A DNA stretch of 64,000 nt. It comes from Hydrogenophaga sp. (GTDB lineage Bacteria; Pseudomonadota; Gammaproteobacteria; Burkholderiales; Burkholderiaceae_C). Made by a program: the position numbers and the translations under genes. Positions 24,526 to 32,866 of the stretch are shown here, piece by piece. A model generated the notes under the pieces. The model was not told where the DNA came from, did not search any database, and saw only the letters and a list, made by a program, of their open reading frames with translations. Numbering within the stretch: position 1 is the stretch's first letter; each line of letters opens with the position of its first letter. Where the stretch lies: assembly GCF_011772445.1 (NCBI RefSeq), contig NZ_WVZN01000044.1, positions 1 through 64,000 of the forward strand, given 5' to 3'.

Positions 24526-25923
24526 ATGGACTGGCTCACGCTGTTCGGTGATCTGCGCTTCATGACAGGCGCCCTGGTGGCCTTGTTGGGGGTGATCTTC
24601 ATCGCCTATGCGCACGAGGATTCCTGGCCTTATGTGCGCTGGCTCGCGGGCTCGGCCATGCTGTTCGGCCTGACCGCGGTGGCGTTTCGCGTGGCGCAGA
24701 AGTTCTTCGGCGTCACGGCCGAGGGGGTGGGCCCGCCGGCCGCCCTGATGGTGGCTGTCTCGCTGGCCGCGCTGCTGGTGGGCCTGCACACCTACCTGTC
24801 GCACCGCAGCGATCACCAGTGGCGGCGCTTCTTCCTGCTGTGCGCGCTGGGCATGGCCTGGGTCGCCCTGGTGGTGACCGTGCTGCGCGACCACCCCTTC
24901 CGCGGGCCGCTGGCCTCGGCGAGCCTGCTGCTGGCAGCGGCCGTCTGGTTGCTCTGGCACTGGTGGAACGAGCGCTGGTCCGGGCAACTGGCCCTGGCCG
25001 GCGCGTTTCTCGTGCAGCCGCTGCTGCTGTTTGCCGCCATCCGCGTGGGCATGGACGTGAAGGCGTTTCGGGAGCTCACGCCGCTGCCCATCGTGGTGGT
25101 GTATTTCTTCGTGCTCACGCTGATCCTGCAGCGCGACGCGCGCCGCCTGGCGCGTGAGCTGTACCGCAGCGAGCGGGCCGAGGCCGCGTTGAAGCGCCTG
25201 GCCGACAACCTGGACCGCACGGTGCACGAGCGCACCGCGCAGCTGGAGGCGCTCAACCAGGGCCTGCGCGCTTTCTCGGGCATGGTGTCGCACGACCTGC
25301 GTGGCCCGCTGCGCAACATCCACGGGCTGAGCGAGATGGCGCGCGAAGCGATCGAGGAGGGCCAGCCCGTGCAGGCCCTGCCGCTGGTGCGCAAGCTGGG
25401 CCATGAGTCGCTGCGCGCCAGCCGCATGGTGAGCGATCTGCTGGACCTGGCGCGCGTGGAGCAGCAGGCCCTGCAGAAGGCGCAGGTGGATTTCAACGAG
25501 CTGGTGCGCGAGTGCGTGGAGCAGTTGGCGATGGAGTACCCCACTGCGCAGCAGGCCGTGCGCGTGGGGCAGCTGCCCGTGGTGGAGGTGGACCGCGGCC
25601 TGATGGCGCACGTGGTGACCAACCTGGTGGGCAACGCGCTCAAGTACGGCCAGGGCCGCCCCGGCTTGGCGGTGGATGTGCACGCGCAGCGCGAGAACGG
25701 CCGCTGGCGCTTCGCCGTGAGCGACAACGGCCCCGGCTTCGACGAGTCGCGCGCGGGCGAGCTGTTCCAGCCCTTCAACCGCCTGGCCGGCGAGGCCGTG
25801 CCGGGCACCGGCCTGGGCCTGACGGTGGTCAGGCGCGTGGTGCAGGAGCACGGCGGCGAGGTGGGCGCCACCGGCCGGGTGGGCGAGGGCGCGCGCTTCT
25901 GGTGGACCTTGCCAGCCACCTGA
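24526..25923 (+). CDS. Membrane sensor histidine kinase
   Basis: 465-residue kinase. The N-terminal half (residues about 10-200) has seven or so hydrophobic segments, a likely membrane sensor. A short coiled stretch leads to the HisKA domain with the phosphorylated His256 in 'MVSHDLRGPLRN', and a C-terminal HATPase domain ('NLVGNALKYGQG', 'DNGPGFDESRAGELFQPF', 'GTGLGLTVV'). No response regulator is adjacent, so it is an orphan kinase whose partner is elsewhere. The ATG follows a GAGAGGA site; upstream in-frame codons are not supported. Confidence 0.88.
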   Translation: MDWLTLFGDLRFMTGALVALLGVIFIAYAHEDSWPYVRWLAGSAMLFGLTAVAFRVAQKFFGVTAEGVGPPAALMVAVSLAALLVGLHTYLSHRSDHQWRRFFLLCALGMAWVALVVTVLRDHPFRGPLASASLLLAAAVWLLWHWWNERWSGQLALAGAFLVQPLLLFAAIRVGMDVKAFRELTPLPIVVVYFFVLTLILQRDARRLARELYRSERAEAALKRLADNLDRTVHERTAQLEALNQGLRAFSGMVSHDLRGPLRNIHGLSEMAREAIEEGQPVQALPLVRKLGHESLRASRMVSDLLDLARVEQQALQKAQVDFNELVRECVEQLAMEYPTAQQAVRVGQLPVVEVDRGLMAHVVTNLVGNALKYGQGRPGLAVDVHAQRENGRWRFAVSDNGPGFDESRAGELFQPFNRLAGEAVPGTGLGLTVVRRVVQEHGGEVGATGRVGEGARFWWTLPAT

Positions 25924-25945
25924 GCCAGTCGCACAGAGCGCGCAG

Positions 25946-25983
25946 ACAAAAAAAAGCCACCGGGGCTTGCAACACCGGCGGCT
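25946..25983 (-). terminator. Rho-independent terminator of the Liv-type operon
   Basis: On the minus strand a GC-rich stem (AGCCGCCGG / CCGGTGGCT, one mismatch) is followed by a run of eight or more T. It lies 78 bases after the stop of the LivK-like gene, so it ends the minus-strand transporter operon. Confidence 0.75.
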
Positions 25984-26060
25984 GCCGCGCATGGCCCGTT
26001 GACCGGGCGGCGCGAAGTCTCAGGAAGCTGTCGTTCCTCCAGAACCCCTTGGCTGGCGCC

Positions 26061-27236
26061 TCATTTGGCGGCGTTGGTGTTCATGTACTCCGTGACCACC
26101 TTCCAGCGGTTGTTCTCCAGCACGGACATGCGCGTGGCGTTGCTGCCCAGGCGCTTCTGCGCGGTGAAGGTCATCTCGGCGCTGCCGAAGATGTCGGGCG
26201 GAATGGTCATGGTGTCCATGGCCTTGATGAAGCTCTCGGTGGTGAGGTTGGGGCCGGCCTTGGTGGCGGCGCGGATGAAGGCGTCGACGGCCGAGTAGCC
26301 ATAGACCGAGAACACCGTGGGTTCCTCGTTGAACTTGGTCTGGTACTTGTTGGCCCAGAAGCGGATGGGCTGCGAGGCCGCGTCCAGGTAGGGGTGCTGC
26401 ACCGTCATGGTGGCGTACAGGCCGTTCATGGCCGGGCCGCCCAGCTTGTGGATCAGGTCGGTGTAGGCGGCGCTGGAGCCGATGAAGGTGGGGTTGAAGC
26501 CCAGGCGCTTGGCCGTGGCAATGCCGCCGATGGTCTCGCGAATGATGGTGCCCAGCACCACCATGTCGCACTGCTCGGAGGCCAGCTTCTGCATCTGGGA
26601 CGAGAAGTCGGTGGCACCGCGCTTGTAGCTGGTCTCCACCGCGAGCGACATGCCGGCGGCCTTGAGGCCGTCCTCGGCACCGCGCTTGACCTCCAGGCCG
26701 AACTCGTCGTCCTGGTACATGGTGCAGATCTTCTTGGCGCCCTTTTCCTTGGCCAGGCGGGGCACGGCCACGCGCATCTGGTCGTAGTAGGTGGCGGCGA
26801 AGCTGTATTTGAGCTTGTGGAAGGGCTCGTACATCTCGCGCGCGGCCGTGACGGGGAAGAAGTTGATGACGTTCTTCTGGAACTGCACCGGCATGGCGGC
26901 CATGTTCTGCGCCGTGCCGATGTGGCCCACCATCATGAAGATCTTGTCCTGGTTGACCAGCTTCTGCGCCGCGAGCACCGCGTTGCGCGGGTCGTACTTG
27001 CTGTCCTCGACGATGAGCTTGATCTTGCGGCCATTGACGCCGCCTTGCTCGTTGAGTTCGTCCACGCGCAGCATCATGCCCAGGCGCACCTGCTTGCCGA
27101 AGCCGGCGATGGGGCCGGAGAGGTCCTGGATCGAACCGAGGACGATCTCGTCCTTGCTCACGCCCTGGCTTTGCGCCAGCGCGCTGCCGGCGGTCAGCGC
27201 GACTGCCGCGCCGATCAGGCTCAGTGTGGTCTTCAT
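26061..27236 (-). CDS. Branched-chain amino acid-type ABC transporter substrate-binding protein (LivK-like)
   Basis: 391-residue periplasmic binding protein with a signal peptide (1-21, 'LIGAAVALTAGSALAQ') and a Peripla_BP_6 fold ('IVLGSIQDLSGPIAGFGKQV', 'NEQGGVNGRKI', 'VVTEYMNTNAAK'). It would deliver a ligand to the LivHMGF-type membrane complex encoded upstream in the same operon. Liv-type systems in Burkholderiales often take up aromatic or short-chain acids rather than amino acids; the acyl-CoA ligase next door supports that. It is the last gene of the operon, before a strong terminator. Confidence 0.9.
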   Translation of the reverse strand: MKTTLSLIGAAVALTAGSALAQSQGVSKDEIVLGSIQDLSGPIAGFGKQVRLGMMLRVDELNEQGGVNGRKIKLIVEDSKYDPRNAVLAAQKLVNQDKIFMMVGHIGTAQNMAAMPVQFQKNVINFFPVTAAREMYEPFHKLKYSFAATYYDQMRVAVPRLAKEKGAKKICTMYQDDEFGLEVKRGAEDGLKAAGMSLAVETSYKRGATDFSSQMQKLASEQCDMVVLGTIIRETIGGIATAKRLGFNPTFIGSSAAYTDLIHKLGGPAMNGLYATMTVQHPYLDAASQPIRFWANKYQTKFNEEPTVFSVYGYSAVDAFIRAATKAGPNLTTESFIKAMDTMTIPPDIFGSAEMTFTAQKRLGSNATRMSVLENNRWKVVTEYMNTNAAK

Positions 27237-27285
27237 CGCTTGAGTCTCCTGGTGGTGGTGATGAGGGAGGGAAGGGGGCGGCCGC

Positions 27286-29142
27286 TCACTGGTACATCGC
27301 CTCGATGCGGTCGGCGTATTTCTTCTGCACCAGCTTGCGCTTGAGCTTCATGGTGGGGGTGAGTTCCTCGTCCTCGGCGGTGAGCTGGGTGTCGAGCAGG
27401 AAGAACTTCTTAACCTGCTCGACGCGCGCGAACTTCCTGTTCACGCGGTCGAGTTCACCCTGGATGAGCGCCTGCACCTCGGGGGCGCGCGTGAGGCTGG
27501 CGTAGTTGGAGAAAGGCACGTCGTGGTCCTGCGCGAACTTCTCCACGTTCTCCTGGTCGATCATGATGATCACCGTGAGGTAGGGACGCTGGTCGCCGAT
27601 GACAACCGCATCGGTGATGTAGGGCGAGAACTTGAGCTGGTTCTCGATCTCGCTGGGCGTGACGTTCTTGCCCCCCGCGGTGATGATGATGTCTTTCATG
27701 CGGTCGGTGATTCGGAAAAACCCTTCCTCGTCCACCACGCCCACGTCGCCCGTGTGCAGCCAGCCGTCGGCGTCGATGGTCTCGGCGGTCTTCTCGGGCA
27801 GGTTCAGGTAGCCCATGAACACGTTGGGCCCACGCACCAGGATCTCGCCGGTCTGCGGGTCCAGCTTCACCTCGTTGTATTGGGCGGCCGGGCCGATGCT
27901 GCCGGGCTTGATGCGCTGCGCCGGCACGCCGGTGGAGGCGCCGCAGGTTTCCGTCATGCCCCAGACCTCGAGCATGGGCACGCCCAGGGCCAGGTACCAG
28001 CGCACGAGTTCGGGCGAGATGGGGGCCGCGCCGGTGACGAGGAAGCGCGAGCGGTGGATGCCGATGAGCTTGCGCACGTTGTCCAGCACCAGCAGCCGCG
28101 CGAGCCGGAAGCGCAGCTTGAGGCCGGCGGGCACGGCCTCGCCCTTGAGCACGTGGTCGGCCACGCGCTGGCCCACGCCGATGGCCCAGGCGTAGGCGGC
28201 CTGCTGCAGGCGGCTCGCCTCCTTCAGGGCGATCATCACGCCGGAGTAGAACTTCTCCCACACGCGCGGCACGGCGGTGAAGACGGTGGGCGCGATCTCG
28301 CGCACGTTCTCGGGCACGGTCTCGGGGTTCTCGACGAAGTTGAGCCGCGCGCCGGTGTAGAGCGAGAAGTACTCGCCGCCCATGCGTTCGGCGATGTGGC
28401 ACAAGGGAAGAAAGCACATGCACTCGTCGTTCTCGTCGCGCGCGATGAGGGTGTTGTAGCCGCGCACGGTGTAGACCAGGCCCTGATGCGAGTGCATGGC
28501 GCCCTTGGGCTTGCCCGTGGTGCCCGAGGTGTAGACGAGGATGGCGAGGTCCTCGGCGCGCACGCCGGCCACGCGCTGTTCCAGCATCTGCGGGTGCTGT
28601 GCCAGGTGCTCGCGGCCCAGGGCGCGCAAGGCGTCCAGGCTGATCACCTGCCCGTCGCGGAAATCGCGCAGGCCTTCCATGTCGATCACCACGATCTTCT
28701 TGAGCAGCGGCAAACGCTCCCGCACGGCCAGGGCCTTGTCGAGCTGTTCCTCGTCTTCCACGAACAGCACGGAGGTGCGCGAGTCCTCGCAGAGGTAGTG
28801 CACCTGATCGGGCGCGTCGGTGGGGTAGATGCCGTTGGCCACGCCACCCGCGCTGAGCACGGCCAGGTCGGTCAGCACCCATTCGATGGTGGTGTTGGAC
28901 AGGATGGAGGCGGTGTCTTTCGGCGCAAAGCCCAGGGCCATCAGGCCATGGGCGATCTCGCGCACCGCCTGGCCGGTCTGGTCCCAGGTCCAGCTGCGCC
29001 ACAGCCCCATGTCTTTCTGGCGCATCCACACCTTCGGGCCGCGCGCCTTCACGGCGTTCCAGAACAGTGCGGGGATGGTGTCGCCGTCCAGGACGATGCG
29101 CGTCTCGGGCTGGATGTGGGAGAGGTCCCAGAGGGTGCTCAT
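27286..29142 (-). CDS. AMP-dependent acyl-CoA ligase (FadD15-like)
   Basis: 618-residue adenylate-forming enzyme that activates a carboxylic acid to its CoA thioester with ATP. Core motifs: the P-loop-like 'YTSGTTGKPKGAMHSH', 'VWGMTETCG', 'GWLHTGDVG' and the C-terminal 'DRMKDIIITAGGKNVTPSE'. The length and pattern fit the long-chain ligase branch. It lies inside the Liv-type operon between the binding-protein and ATPase genes, so the transported compound is probably a carboxylic acid that this enzyme activates. Which acid is not visible; in the atu pathway an acyl-CoA ligase (AtuH) plays this part. Confidence 0.9.
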   Translation of the reverse strand: MSTLWDLSHIQPETRIVLDGDTIPALFWNAVKARGPKVWMRQKDMGLWRSWTWDQTGQAVREIAHGLMALGFAPKDTASILSNTTIEWVLTDLAVLSAGGVANGIYPTDAPDQVHYLCEDSRTSVLFVEDEEQLDKALAVRERLPLLKKIVVIDMEGLRDFRDGQVISLDALRALGREHLAQHPQMLEQRVAGVRAEDLAILVYTSGTTGKPKGAMHSHQGLVYTVRGYNTLIARDENDECMCFLPLCHIAERMGGEYFSLYTGARLNFVENPETVPENVREIAPTVFTAVPRVWEKFYSGVMIALKEASRLQQAAYAWAIGVGQRVADHVLKGEAVPAGLKLRFRLARLLVLDNVRKLIGIHRSRFLVTGAAPISPELVRWYLALGVPMLEVWGMTETCGASTGVPAQRIKPGSIGPAAQYNEVKLDPQTGEILVRGPNVFMGYLNLPEKTAETIDADGWLHTGDVGVVDEEGFFRITDRMKDIIITAGGKNVTPSEIENQLKFSPYITDAVVIGDQRPYLTVIIMIDQENVEKFAQDHDVPFSNYASLTRAPEVQALIQGELDRVNRKFARVEQVKKFFLLDTQLTAEDEELTPTMKLKRKLVQKKYADRIEAMYQ

Positions 29143-29164
29143 GTCGTGTTCCCTTCGTCGCCGC

Positions 29165-29953
29165 TCAGCGCCAGTTCTTCTTTTTCTTCCAGCGGCGGTC
29201 GGCGCGCACGCCGGCTTCCTTCATGCCGAGGTAGAACTCCTTGATGTCGTCCTTCTCGCGCAGGTGGGCACAGGTGTCTTCCATCACGATGCGCCCGTTC
29301 TCCAGCACGTAGCCGTAGTCGGCCGCGTTGAGCGCCATGTTGGCGTTCTGCTCGACCAGCAGGATGGTGGTGCCGCGCTCGCGGTTGATGCGCACCACGA
29401 TCTCGAAGATCTCCTTGGTGAGCTTGGGCGAGAGGCCCAGGCTGGGCTCGTCGAGCAGGACCAGGTCCGGGTTGGCCATGAGCGCGCGGCTGATGGCCAG
29501 CATCTGCTGCTGGCCGCCCGAGAGCAGGCCGGCGTCCTGCGCGGCGCGTTCCTTGAGGATGGGGAAGTAGCCGAACACCATGTCCATGTCGCGTGCCACG
29601 CCGTCGCGGTCCTTGCGGGTGTACGCGCCCATGAGCAGGTTGTCGCGCACGCTGAGCAGGGGGAACACCTCGCGGCCCTCGGGCACGTGCAGCAGGCCCT
29701 GCTGCACGATGTGCGCCGGGTCTTGCGCGGTGATGTTCTCGCCCTTGAACTCCACCGAGCCCTTGCGCGGGTCGATGATGCCGCTGATGGTCTTGAGGAT
29801 GGTGGTCTTGCCGGCGCCGTTGCTGCCCAGCACGGTGGCGATCTCCCCGCGGCGCACCTGCAGGCTCACGCCGCGGATGGCCTTGATGGGGCCGTAAGCG
29901 CTCTCGACGTTGGAGAGCTTGAGGACGGGGGCGTCGGAGGTGGGGACGCTCAT
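29165..29953 (-). CDS. Liv-type ABC transporter ATP-binding protein (LivF-like)
   Basis: 262-residue ABC ATPase. Walker A 'GSNGAGKTT', signature 'LSGGQQQMLAISRAL', Walker B 'LVLLDEPSLGL' and 'LLVEQNANMAL', which is characteristic of the LivF branch. It energises uptake with the LivG-like ATPase, whose gene overlaps it by four bases upstream. A basic tail at the C-terminus ('DRRWKKKKNWR') is unusual. Confidence 0.93.
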   Translation of the reverse strand: MSVPTSDAPVLKLSNVESAYGPIKAIRGVSLQVRRGEIATVLGSNGAGKTTILKTISGIIDPRKGSVEFKGENITAQDPAHIVQQGLLHVPEGREVFPLLSVRDNLLMGAYTRKDRDGVARDMDMVFGYFPILKERAAQDAGLLSGGQQQMLAISRALMANPDLVLLDEPSLGLSPKLTKEIFEIVVRINRERGTTILLVEQNANMALNAADYGYVLENGRIVMEDTCAHLREKDDIKEFYLGMKEAGVRADRRWKKKKNWR

Positions 29954-30777
29954 GCAGGCACCTTCGCGTTTTCGCGGCGCAGGCTGGACACGTCGTCCAC
30001 GCTGCCCAGGTAGGCTTCAATCACGCCGGGGTCGGCCTGCACCTCGGCCGGCGTGCCGGTGGCCAGTTCGGTGCCCATGCTCATGGCCAGCACACGGTCG
30101 GACACCTTGGACACCAGGCTCATGTCGTGTTCCACCATCAGCACCGTGACGCCGAGTTCGTTCTTGATGTCGGTGATCCAGAAGGCCATGTCCTCGGTCT
30201 CTTCCACGTTCAGGCCGGAGGAGGGCTCGTCGAGCAGCAGCAGGCGCGGCTCGGTGCACAGGGCGCGCGCCAGTTCCACCACCTTGCGCACGCCGTAGGG
30301 CAGGCCGGCCACCAGGCTTTCGCGGTGGTGCTGCAGGTCCAGCAGGTCGATGACGTGCTCGACCTTTTCGCGCGCCTCGATCTCGGCGGCGCGGGTCTTG
30401 CGCGTGAAGAAGAGCTCGCTCCAGAGCCCGGTGCGGCGGTGCGTGTGGCGCCCGATCAGCAGGTTCTGCAGCACGGTGGCGTGTTCGAACAGCTCGATGT
30501 TCTGGAAGGTGCGCGCGATGCCCAGGCGCGCGATGGTGTGCGGCGCCTGGTCCGTCAGGCGCACGGGGCCCCCGTGGCCTGCGTAGTCGATGGTGCCCGT
30601 GGTGGGCGTGTAGATGCGGCTGATGAGGTTGAACACCGTGGTCTTGCCCGCGCCGTTGGGGCCGATCAGGGTGAAGACCTCGCCCTTCTTCACGTCGAAG
30701 CTCACGTTGTTGACCGCGAGCACGCCGCCGAAGCGCACGCTGAGGTTCTTGGCCGAAAGCAGGGTGTCGTCGTTCAT
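29950..30777 (-). CDS. Liv-type ABC transporter ATP-binding protein (LivG-like)
   Basis: 275-residue ABC ATPase with Walker A 'GPNGAGKTT', 'IARTFQNIELF' (typical LivG Q-loop), 'LPYGVRKVVELARAL' in the signature position, Walker B 'LLLLDEPSSGLN' and 'VEHDMSLV'. The signature LSGG is replaced by 'LPYG', a variant common in LivG. The ATG at 30777 is followed by a normal family N-terminus; the longer upstream frame runs through the permease genes and is not real. It pairs with the LivF-like protein. Confidence 0.92.
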   Translation of the reverse strand: MNDDTLLSAKNLSVRFGGVLAVNNVSFDVKKGEVFTLIGPNGAGKTTVFNLISRIYTPTTGTIDYAGHGGPVRLTDQAPHTIARLGIARTFQNIELFEHATVLQNLLIGRHTHRRTGLWSELFFTRKTRAAEIEAREKVEHVIDLLDLQHHRESLVAGLPYGVRKVVELARALCTEPRLLLLDEPSSGLNVEETEDMAFWITDIKNELGVTVLMVEHDMSLVSKVSDRVLAMSMGTELATGTPAEVQADPGVIEAYLGSVDDVSSLRRENAKVPA

Positions 30778-30782
30778 CGCGT

Positions 30783-31859
30783 TCACTTCAAGCGGTCGGA
30801 TTTCTGGAACGCCTTCTGCCGCTTGAACATGCCCTGGCGGTAGAACGGGAAGAGTTGGAAGTACGCGCGGATCTTGAGCCAGCGCCCGTACAGGCCCATG
30901 GGTTCGAACAGCACGAAGGCGATGAGGACCGCGCCGTACACCGCGCCCTGCAGGCCGGCGGACTGGCCGATGGCCTCGGGCAGCACGTCCTTGCCGAGCG
31001 CGATGAGCTGCGGCATGACGATGAGGAAGATGGCACCGAGGAAGGCGCCGTGGATGGAGCCCAGCCCGCCGATGACGACCATGAGCAGCAGGTCGATCGA
31101 CTGGATGATGGAGAACTGCTCGGGCGAGAGGAACTGGATCTTGTGCGCGTACAGCGCGCCACCCAGGCCCGCCAGCGCGGCCGACAGTGCGAAGGACAGG
31201 GTCTTGTAGCGCGCCAGATGGATGCCCATGCTCTGCGCGGAGATCTCCGAGTCGCGGATGGCGACGAAGGCGCGGCCGGTGGACGAGCGCATGAGGTTGA
31301 CGATGGCCAGGGTGCTGAGCACGCACACCACCAGGCAGAGGAAGTAGAAGGCGCTGGTGGAGGAGAGCTCCCAGCCGAACAGGGCCGGCGGGTTCACGAT
31401 GAGGCCCTTGTTGCCGCCGGTGACGGACTCCCAGCGGGCGATGCCTTCTTCCACGATGAAGCCGAAGGCCAGCGTGGCCATGCCCAGGTAGATGCCCTTG
31501 ACGCGCAGCGCCGGCAGGCCCACCACCACACCCACGGCCGCCGCCAGCAGGCCCGCGCAGGCCAGGGCGATGGGAAAGGGCACGCCCGCATTCACCATGA
31601 CGGCCTGCGTGTACGCGCCCACGCCCAGGAAGGCCGCATGGCCGAGCGAGAACAGCCCCGTGAAGCCGGCCAGCAGCATCAGGCCCAGGCCCACGATGCC
31701 GTAGATCAGCACGAAGGTGAGCTGGGCCAGCCAGTACTCGTCGATCGCCCAGGGCGCCACCAGCAGGAACAGGCACAGCAGGCCGTACCAGAACAGGTGC
31801 CCGCCGTGCTTGGCGAGGCGGATGTCCTGGTCGTATTGGGTCTTGAAGAGGAATCGCAT
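30783..31859 (-). CDS. Liv-type ABC transporter permease (LivM-like)
   Basis: 358-residue integral membrane permease with about nine hydrophobic segments and the LivM blocks 'GLGLMLLAGFTGLFSLGHAAFLGVGAY' and 'VIGGLGSIHGAFLGA'. It forms the inner-membrane channel with the LivH-like permease. A hydrophilic tail at the C-terminus ends in a basic stretch. Five bases separate it from the LivG gene. Confidence 0.93.
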   Translation of the reverse strand: MRFLFKTQYDQDIRLAKHGGHLFWYGLLCLFLLVAPWAIDEYWLAQLTFVLIYGIVGLGLMLLAGFTGLFSLGHAAFLGVGAYTQAVMVNAGVPFPIALACAGLLAAAVGVVVGLPALRVKGIYLGMATLAFGFIVEEGIARWESVTGGNKGLIVNPPALFGWELSSTSAFYFLCLVVCVLSTLAIVNLMRSSTGRAFVAIRDSEISAQSMGIHLARYKTLSFALSAALAGLGGALYAHKIQFLSPEQFSIIQSIDLLLMVVIGGLGSIHGAFLGAIFLIVMPQLIALGKDVLPEAIGQSAGLQGAVYGAVLIAFVLFEPMGLYGRWLKIRAYFQLFPFYRQGMFKRQKAFQKSDRLK

Positions 31860-31868
31860 CGTTCGGCC

Positions 31869-32744
31869 TCAGACTTTTTTTCTCAGCTTCTCGCCGAACA
31901 GCCCATTGGGCTTGAGCACCAGCATGATCAGCACCACGATGTAGGGCGCGATGTCCTTGAAGCCCTCGGGCAGGTAGAAGCCGGCCACGGCCTCGACGAT
32001 GCCGATGATGAGACCGCCCACGATGGCGCCGGGCAGGCTGCCGAAGCCGCCCACCACCGCCGCCGGAAAGGCCTTGAGGCCGATGAAGCCCATGTTGGCG
32101 TGCACGAAGGTGATGGGCGCCAGCAGCAGGCCCGCGATGGCCGCCACGCCGGCCGCCAGGCCCCACACCAGGCCGTTGAGCCGCTTGACCGGAATGCCCA
32201 TGTAGTAGGCGGCCAGCTGGTTCTGCGACGCCGCCTGCATGGCGATGCCCAGCTTGCTGTAGCGGAACATGGCGAACAGCAAGGCGCAGAGCACGGCGGT
32301 GGCACCGATCACGACGATCTGCTCGGCCGAGATGACCAGCGCGCCGAGCTTGAGCACCTGCCCTGCGTAGGGCACCGGCAGCGTGTGCGTCTCGGTGCCG
32401 ATGGTGGGGATCATGGTGATGAGCCCGCGCAGCAGGTAGCCCACGCCGATGGTGAGCATGACGATGGAGAAGGCGGGCTGCCCCAGGATGGGGCGGATGA
32501 CCAGGCGTTCGAGCGCGATGCCGAACAGGGCCATGCCCGCGATGGCGGCGACGACGGAGAGCCAGAAGGGGAAACCCAGCAGCGTCATGGTGAGCAGGCC
32601 GCCGAAGGCGCCCACCATCATGAGGTCGCCCTGCGCGAAGTTCACGGTCTCGGTCGCCTTGTAGATGAGCACGAAGCCCAGCGCGATGAGGCCGTAGATG
32701 CATCCCTGGGCCGCCCCGCTGATCAGCAGTTGCAGCAGTTGCAC
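31869..32744 (-). CDS. Liv-type ABC transporter permease (LivH-like)
   Basis: 291-residue integral membrane permease with about eight hydrophobic segments; 'GLIALGFVLIYKATETVNFAQGDLMMVGAF' region and 'VVGGFGSLPGAIVGG' mark the LivH branch. It starts with GTG after an AGGAGA ribosome site on the minus strand. It is the first gene of the operon livH-livM-livG-livF-ligase-livK, and its promoter must lie in the 122-base gap shared with the divergent AtuA-like gene. Confidence 0.93.
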   Translation of the reverse strand: MQLLQLLISGAAQGCIYGLIALGFVLIYKATETVNFAQGDLMMVGAFGGLLTMTLLGFPFWLSVVAAIAGMALFGIALERLVIRPILGQPAFSIVMLTIGVGYLLRGLITMIPTIGTETHTLPVPYAGQVLKLGALVISAEQIVVIGATAVLCALLFAMFRYSKLGIAMQAASQNQLAAYYMGIPVKRLNGLVWGLAAGVAAIAGLLLAPITFVHANMGFIGLKAFPAAVVGGFGSLPGAIVGGLIIGIVEAVAGFYLPEGFKDIAPYIVVLIMLVLKPNGLFGEKLRKKV

Positions 32745-32807
32745 GGAACTGTCTCCTGTCGTTGTATTGCCACCGGGGGGCTGAAGATTTATAGCTGTCC
32801 TCCCCGG

Positions 32808-32841
32808 GACTGCCGCTAGGGGTTCTCCCCCATCGGCAGTC
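32808..32841. promoter_or_regulatory. Nested palindrome between the Liv operon and the AtuA-like gene
   Basis: GACTGCCG at 32808-32815 is inverted at 32834-32841, and inside it GGGG-TTCT-CCCC (32819-32830) forms a second symmetric core; only three bases on each side break the symmetry. It lies 25 bases before the AtuA-like start and 63 before the LivH start. The position suggests an operator for the divergent promoters; an RNA hairpin near the AtuA-like start is also possible. Confidence 0.5.
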
Positions 32842-32866
32842 GCGCAGGCGCCAGGATGATGGGGCG

